Shown in pieces: positions 60,934-64,000 of a stretch of 64,000 nt of DNA. A program made the position numbers and the translations under genes. Location: assembly GCF_006442545.2 (NCBI RefSeq), contig NZ_CP083953.1:1-64000 (forward strand), given 5' to 3'. How positions within the stretch are numbered: position 1 is the stretch's first letter; each line of letters starts with the position of its first letter. The stretch is from Mesorhizobium sp. B2-1-8. Lineage in GTDB: Bacteria; Pseudomonadota; Alphaproteobacteria; Rhizobiales; Rhizobiaceae. Below the pieces are notes generated by a model. The model ran no database searches. It worked only from the letters and a program-made list of their open reading frames with translations, and was not told the DNA's origin.

Positions 60934-61101
60934 CAACCAAATAGACATCGATATTAAGTAATTCTGGCGCATATTCCATTTTTCTATGGTCAAGATGACT
61001 CTACATTTCTATATTCATCTGAGCCTTGCGTCACATGAATCCACATCCCTGCAATCGCGGATTCGTGTGTGAGTAGAAACCCATATTTGTAGGAGAAGAG
61101 G

Positions 61102-61803
61102 ATGCCGACCGTGATCTCCGCCATCAACGGCAAGGGAGGCGCAGGCAAGACCACCGCTCTCATGAACGTCGCTGGCGAGTATGCCCTTCGAGGTCGAACC
61201 GTGGCGATGATCGACATGGATGCGCGCAGCAATCTGACCAAGTGGTGGAGCGACTGCCGGGAGAAGGAAGCCCAGGCCGAGCGCGTCGATGTCGTTGGCC
61301 ACAAGACGGCCAAGGCGGTCGGCACTTATCTGGATCGCGCAGGCGCCGGCTTCGACTACATTCTGATCGACACGCCGGGCGAGGACACGGCGATCGTTGA
61401 TCCGGTGATTGGATGGTCCGATCTTGTCATCTCGCCGATCCAGGCATCGAAGCGGGAGGTACTCGGCGCGATCGACTGTTTTGAATCCGTCCTGCGCGTC
61501 AACGAGGCGCTCGGCCGCGGCTGCCGTCACGGTGTGCTGCGGACGCGGGTCTCGTTGACCGTACGGCACACCGAACTTTATCGGAAGATCCGGCCGATCA
61601 TCGAGGATAAGGTCGGAACCTATCTCTTCCGGACCGAGGTGATGGAGCGCAATGTGTACAAGGATATCCAGAACGGCATCGGGACCTTGCAGATGCAGGA
61701 ACTGACGGAAGCGATCGCGAAGGCACGTCGGGAGACGCAAAGCGTTGTGGAGGAGATCGATGAGCTTTTGGGCGCTGATGGAGAGACGGGGGGCGGACGG
61801 TGA
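61102..61803 (+). CDS. ParA/VirC1-like ATPase
   Basis: A 233-residue Walker-type ATPase with deviant Walker A GKGGAGKTT (about 10-18), and Walker A-prime IDMDARSNL, and DYILIDTPG as Walker B. At this size and place (beside oriT, divergent from mobC-relaxase) it resembles VirC1, which promotes relaxosome formation, more than a replicon-partition ParA. AGGAGAAGAGG is an excellent ribosome site. It overlaps the next gene by four bases. Confidence 0.88.
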   Translation: MPTVISAINGKGGAGKTTALMNVAGEYALRGRTVAMIDMDARSNLTKWWSDCREKEAQAERVDVVGHKTAKAVGTYLDRAGAGFDYILIDTPGEDTAIVDPVIGWSDLVISPIQASKREVLGAIDCFESVLRVNEALGRGCRHGVLRTRVSLTVRHTELYRKIRPIIEDKVGTYLFRTEVMERNVYKDIQNGIGTLQMQELTEAIAKARRETQSVVEEIDELLGADGETGGGR

Positions 61804-62141
61804 GCGGAAAAGAGCATCTATCGCTCGATGAGTTCGTGACCGCTCCCAAAAAGAAGGTGGCTGTCGACGTGCCGGACGCGCGCGCGCCTGAGGCAGATGC
61901 GAGGCTGCCGGAGCCTCCGGCCAACACGGCGGAAGCCGATATCAATATCCGTCAGGAGGCGAGAAAGGCGCTGCGGCGGGTGAAACGGGAGCGCGTGAAA
62001 GGGGAGAACTTTTTCGTCAATGTGAGCCTTGATCGGCGGACCAAGCGCCGGCTGAAGCTGGCATCGTTCAATGCGGAGACATCGATGCAGGCGATCATCG
62101 AGGCGGCGATCGTCAAATATCTCGACGAGATTGGCGCTTGA
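61800..62141 (+). CDS. RHH protein, partner of the ParA-like ATPase (VirC2/ParG-like)
   Basis: A 113-residue protein started by GTG overlapping the ATPase stop (GTGA). The N-terminal half is disordered and charged; the C-terminal half fits a ribbon-helix-helix (FFVNVSLDRRTKRRLKLASF, then SMQAIIEAAIVKYLDEIG). Such ATPase-RHH pairs bind DNA near oriT or parS. It is therefore a good candidate oriT-binding or centromere-binding partner. No replication gene is present beside it. Confidence 0.8.
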   Translation: MSGKEHLSLDEFVTAPKKKVAVDVPDARAPEADARLPEPPANTAEADINIRQEARKALRRVKRERVKGENFFVNVSLDRRTKRRLKLASFNAETSMQAIIEAAIVKYLDEIGA

Positions 62142-62322
62142 TAGTCCGATCAGGTTCCAGCCTCCCGGCTCGCTGTCCAAGGACATTTGATCGGAGCGCC
62201 TATTTGCTGCTAGGCTGATGTCAAATTGGTCCTGATTTCACGGTGGAAGGACCAATGGGGGCGAAGACACGCGTCATAGCGACGTGTTTTTGGGGCAACA
62301 GGAGCGGGCTAAAGCCGTCGCC

Positions 62323-62781
62323 ATGGCGATCAAGGACGTTCAGAAATATATCGACGAATGTGGGCTCGTCGAAACGAGCGACGAAGAATCGGAGAAGCCG
62401 ATCTATCGCAAGCCAGGTTTCGAGGGCATTCGAAGCTTCGGCGAGATGGAGCAGACATTCAGCCAGTTCATCCGCGAGCATCGCGACGCGAAGCGCCTCA
62501 ATCGCGCCCAGGTCGGCATGATGGTCGGGCTGCATGAGACGATTTTCGCGCGCTATGAGCGGGCGTTTTCGAAGCTGCAGGCGACGCGGCTGATCCACCT
62601 TTGCGAAATCCTCGATTGTTCGCCGATCGAGATGATCCATGCGGCAGCGCCGCATTTTTTCGGCGAAAGCCGCAAGGAGGCCGACGACAAGCTGAAGCTC
62701 ATGCTGCGCATTCTGGACATGCCCGCCTCGACCGCATCCAGCCTGCTCAGCATGATCGAAGGTCTGGCGGGGGAAGATTGA
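62323..62781 (+). CDS. XRE-type helix-turn-helix protein
   Basis: A 152-residue protein with an N-terminal domain and a helix-turn-helix (FIREHRDAKRLNRAQVGMMV, then GLHETIFARYERAFSKLQ). The C-terminal part (FFGESRKEADDKLKLMLRIL) is helical. The ATG at 62323 has a weak ribosome site; a GTG at 62284 in frame is an alternative. It may regulate the relaxosome or partition genes upstream on the same strand, 180 bases away. Confidence 0.7.
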   Translation: MAIKDVQKYIDECGLVETSDEESEKPIYRKPGFEGIRSFGEMEQTFSQFIREHRDAKRLNRAQVGMMVGLHETIFARYERAFSKLQATRLIHLCEILDCSPIEMIHAAAPHFFGESRKEADDKLKLMLRILDMPASTASSLLSMIEGLAGED

Positions 62782-63004
62782 ACTTCCGAGCAGCCATCGA
62801 GGTAGTGGGCAAAGACGCCGACCGGGGCGCCGCGAGAGGGATCGTCGCCGGAGGCCGAGAGGGCGAAGCCGGCTCGGGGAGCGGTGGCACGCCGCAAGTT
62901 GTGCCCGACCGCCGAAGGTGGCTCGCCCAAAGCTAGCGGCACTTCCACGCATCAGAATTGTGAATCGATGAAGCCGCACTGATTCATCGAACTCGTTGGA
63001 CGAG

Positions 63005-63271
63005 ATGGACGTAAGCGGCGAATGTGGCGTCATGCCGACAGATGCCGCGACACATCTCCACCGCATCGATCCCGCGTGCAACATGGCGCGGTACTATAGC
63101 TTGTCGACAACGCCGAGCCTGTTCGGCGATATTTGTGTTGTACGGGAGTGGGGGAGGATCGGACGGCCGGGCCGTATCCGTATCGACCTCTACCAGGAAG
63201 CAGAGGAGGCGCACGCGGCTTGCTTGGTGATCGAGCACGCCAAAAGACGACGCGGCTATCATGATGCGTGA
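63005..63271 (+). CDS. WGR-domain protein
   Basis: An 88-residue protein whose main part is a WGR domain: ARYYSLSTTPSLFGDICVVR followed by EWGRIGRPGRIRIDLY. WGR domains occur in DNA-associated proteins of plasmids and in poly(ADP-ribose) polymerases. The start is uncertain: ATGs at 63005 and 63032 and a TTG at 62996 are possible. It stands between the regulator and the - strand genes. The preceding 220 bases (62782-63004) contain no supported gene. Confidence 0.75.
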   Translation: MDVSGECGVMPTDAATHLHRIDPACNMARYYSLSTTPSLFGDICVVREWGRIGRPGRIRIDLYQEAEEAHAACLVIEHAKRRRGYHDA

Positions 63272-63310
63272 GGGAATGGTTGACGATTGGGATGTAATCG
63301 GCGGGACAGC

Positions 63311-63338
63311 AAAAAAAGGCCTGCGCCGGTGCAGGCCT
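63311..63338 (-). terminator. Rho-independent terminator
   Basis: On the - strand the stem AGGCCTGC pairs with GCAGGCCT across a 6-base loop (63317-63338), followed by seven T (63317-63311 as A on the + strand). It lies 17 bases after the stop of the gene at 63355 and ends that transcript. Confidence 0.85.
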
Positions 63339-63354
63339 CTTGGCTGTCCAGTGA

Positions 63355-63675
63355 TTATTCGAATTGCGGCTTTCGCAGAGGTTCGCCGAGACAGTGGCGC
63401 GGCCGGCCGGCGTGTTCCGCCTTGTCGGCGGCGAGTTGCGCGGCGACTTCCTCGGGAAGCGGCGTGAAGTCGTACCCTTTGGCAAAGGCTGCTGCGTGCA
63501 GGGCGACAATCGTGTCGAAGTCCCGATCGTATGTGCCGAGCCACAGCGCCGGTTCGTCGGTCTCTTCGTGGGGGAACGCCTGCAGGAAGTAGGTTCGCAG
63601 CGGCGGGTCGTAGCCAATGATGGCCTCGGGGTCCGAGCGGCCGCGTCCGGTAACGGTGATGGTATAGCGGCTCAT
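63355..63675 (-). CDS. Hypothetical plasmid-type protein
   Basis: A 106-residue protein common in rhizobial plasmids, judged by its pattern (RYTITVTGRGRSDPEAIIGY, FLQAFPHEETDEPALWLG, LAADKAEHAGRP). The start at 63675 has AGGAGG 5 bases upstream; the overlapping ATG at 63678 is too close. A good terminator follows. No function is known to me, but such genes often accompany DUF736 and relaxase genes. Confidence 0.7.
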   Translation of the reverse strand: MSRYTITVTGRGRSDPEAIIGYDPPLRTYFLQAFPHEETDEPALWLGTYDRDFDTIVALHAAAFAKGYDFTPLPEEVAAQLAADKAEHAGRPRHCLGEPLRKPQFE

Positions 63676-63744
63676 CATAGCCTCCTTGTTCCGGAAAGTG
63701 AGGTGAAGGGGCCGGCCCCTTTCGACGCCGGCCGCTCGTAGCTG

Positions 63745-64000
63745 TCACTGCGGGTTGTTCCAGAGGATGACCTTCTTGTTCTCTTCGCCGCCTGGCGCCG
63801 GGGCGAGGTTGCCGAAGATGACGCCGATCTCGGGGGCTTCCAGCTTGACCGAGAGGTACTCCTCTCCCGAACGCTGGGAGATGCGGTGCCAGCCGGCACC
63901 GATCTCAAAGCCCGTGCGCTTGTTGACGATCCGGTAGTCGGGCGCGTCCTCGCGCGACTTGTTGGTGTTCGGGATGAGGGTGATCGGGGCGTTGACCCGG
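63745..64000 (-). CDS. DUF736-family protein, 5' end cut by window
   Basis: The visible 85 codons read RVNAPITLIPNTNKSREDAP near the window edge, then TGFEIGAGWHRISQRSGEEY and NKKVILWNNPQ before the stop. This is the DUF736 pattern of small proteins on mobile elements of rhizobia. The start lies beyond 64000. It precedes the gene at 63355 on the same strand with a 69-base gap. Confidence 0.85.
   Translation of the reverse strand, partial: RVNAPITLIPNTNKSREDAPDYRIVNKRTGFEIGAGWHRISQRSGEEYLSVKLEAPEIGVIFGNLAPAPGGEENKKVILWNNPQ

Noticed and set aside
1..64000. CRISPR arrays, tRNA or rRNA genes
   Set aside because: No regularly spaced repeats and no tRNA- or rRNA-like folds were seen by eye. A tRNAscan or covariance-model search would settle it.

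Overview
The window looks like part of the accessory genome of an alphaproteobacterium of the Rhizobiales (Mesorhizobium/Rhizobium/Agrobacterium type). It is GC-rich, has a virB/virD4 type IV secretion operon with a separate relaxase/oriT/ParA module, a LuxR-LuxI pair, a LexA box of the alphaproteobacterial GTTC-N7-GTTC form, and dense ABC-transporter/catabolic clusters. No integrase, repABC genes, rRNA or tRNA were seen, so it cannot be decided from this window whether the element is an integrative conjugative element or a plasmid.

Layout. 1-12.2 kb: an uptake and oxidation cluster on the + strand: family-5 solute-binding protein, two DppB/C-like permeases, a fused double ATPase, a GMC oxidoreductase, an aldehyde dehydrogenase, an M20 amidohydrolase, an SDR, a broken 3-hydroxyacyl-CoA dehydrogenase and a beta-keto acid cleavage enzyme. 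A decayed IS30 fragment follows. 12.6-18 kb: small accessory genes, a LexA-type site, an ATP-dependent DNA ligase, a secreted thermonuclease and a frameshifted gene. 18.4-31.1 kb (- strand): virB1-B2-B3-B4-(second lytic transglycosylase)-B5-B7-like-B6-B8-B9-B10-B11-virD4, with nearly every junction overlapping. 31.3-33.6 kb (+): exported proteins, three of them staphylococcal-nuclease-like with lost catalytic residues. 34-38.2 kb: AHL synthase, LuxR regulator, a small protein paralogous to one at 15.4 kb, an orphan response regulator, and a RHH/PIN toxin-antitoxin-like pair.

38.5-56.2 kb: a large metabolic cargo in three blocks. The + block (38.5-44.1 kb) has an alpha-oxoamine-synthase-like PLP enzyme, a class III aminotransferase, an EamA exporter, a GNAT acetyltransferase and an amidohydrolase. 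The facing - block (44.1-49.5 kb) has a second amidohydrolase and a second aminotransferase of the same families, with a ThDP enzyme and an SDR. A GntR/FCD regulator then diverges from a polyamine-type ABC importer and an M81 (MlrC-like) hydrolase. I infer a paired make-and-export / import-and-break-down system for a small amino compound, comparable in logic to rhizopines; the chemistry is unknown.

56.3-64 kb: a nucleotidyltransferase-HEPN protein, then the DNA-processing half of conjugation: relaxase and MobC (-), an oriT with a perfect inverted repeat beside a TATCCTG nic core, divergent VirC1/VirC2-like ParA and RHH proteins, a helix-turn-helix protein, a WGR protein and a DUF736 protein cut by the window end. 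The transfer machinery (18-31 kb) and the DNA-processing genes (57-62 kb) thus enclose the quorum-sensing and metabolic cargo.
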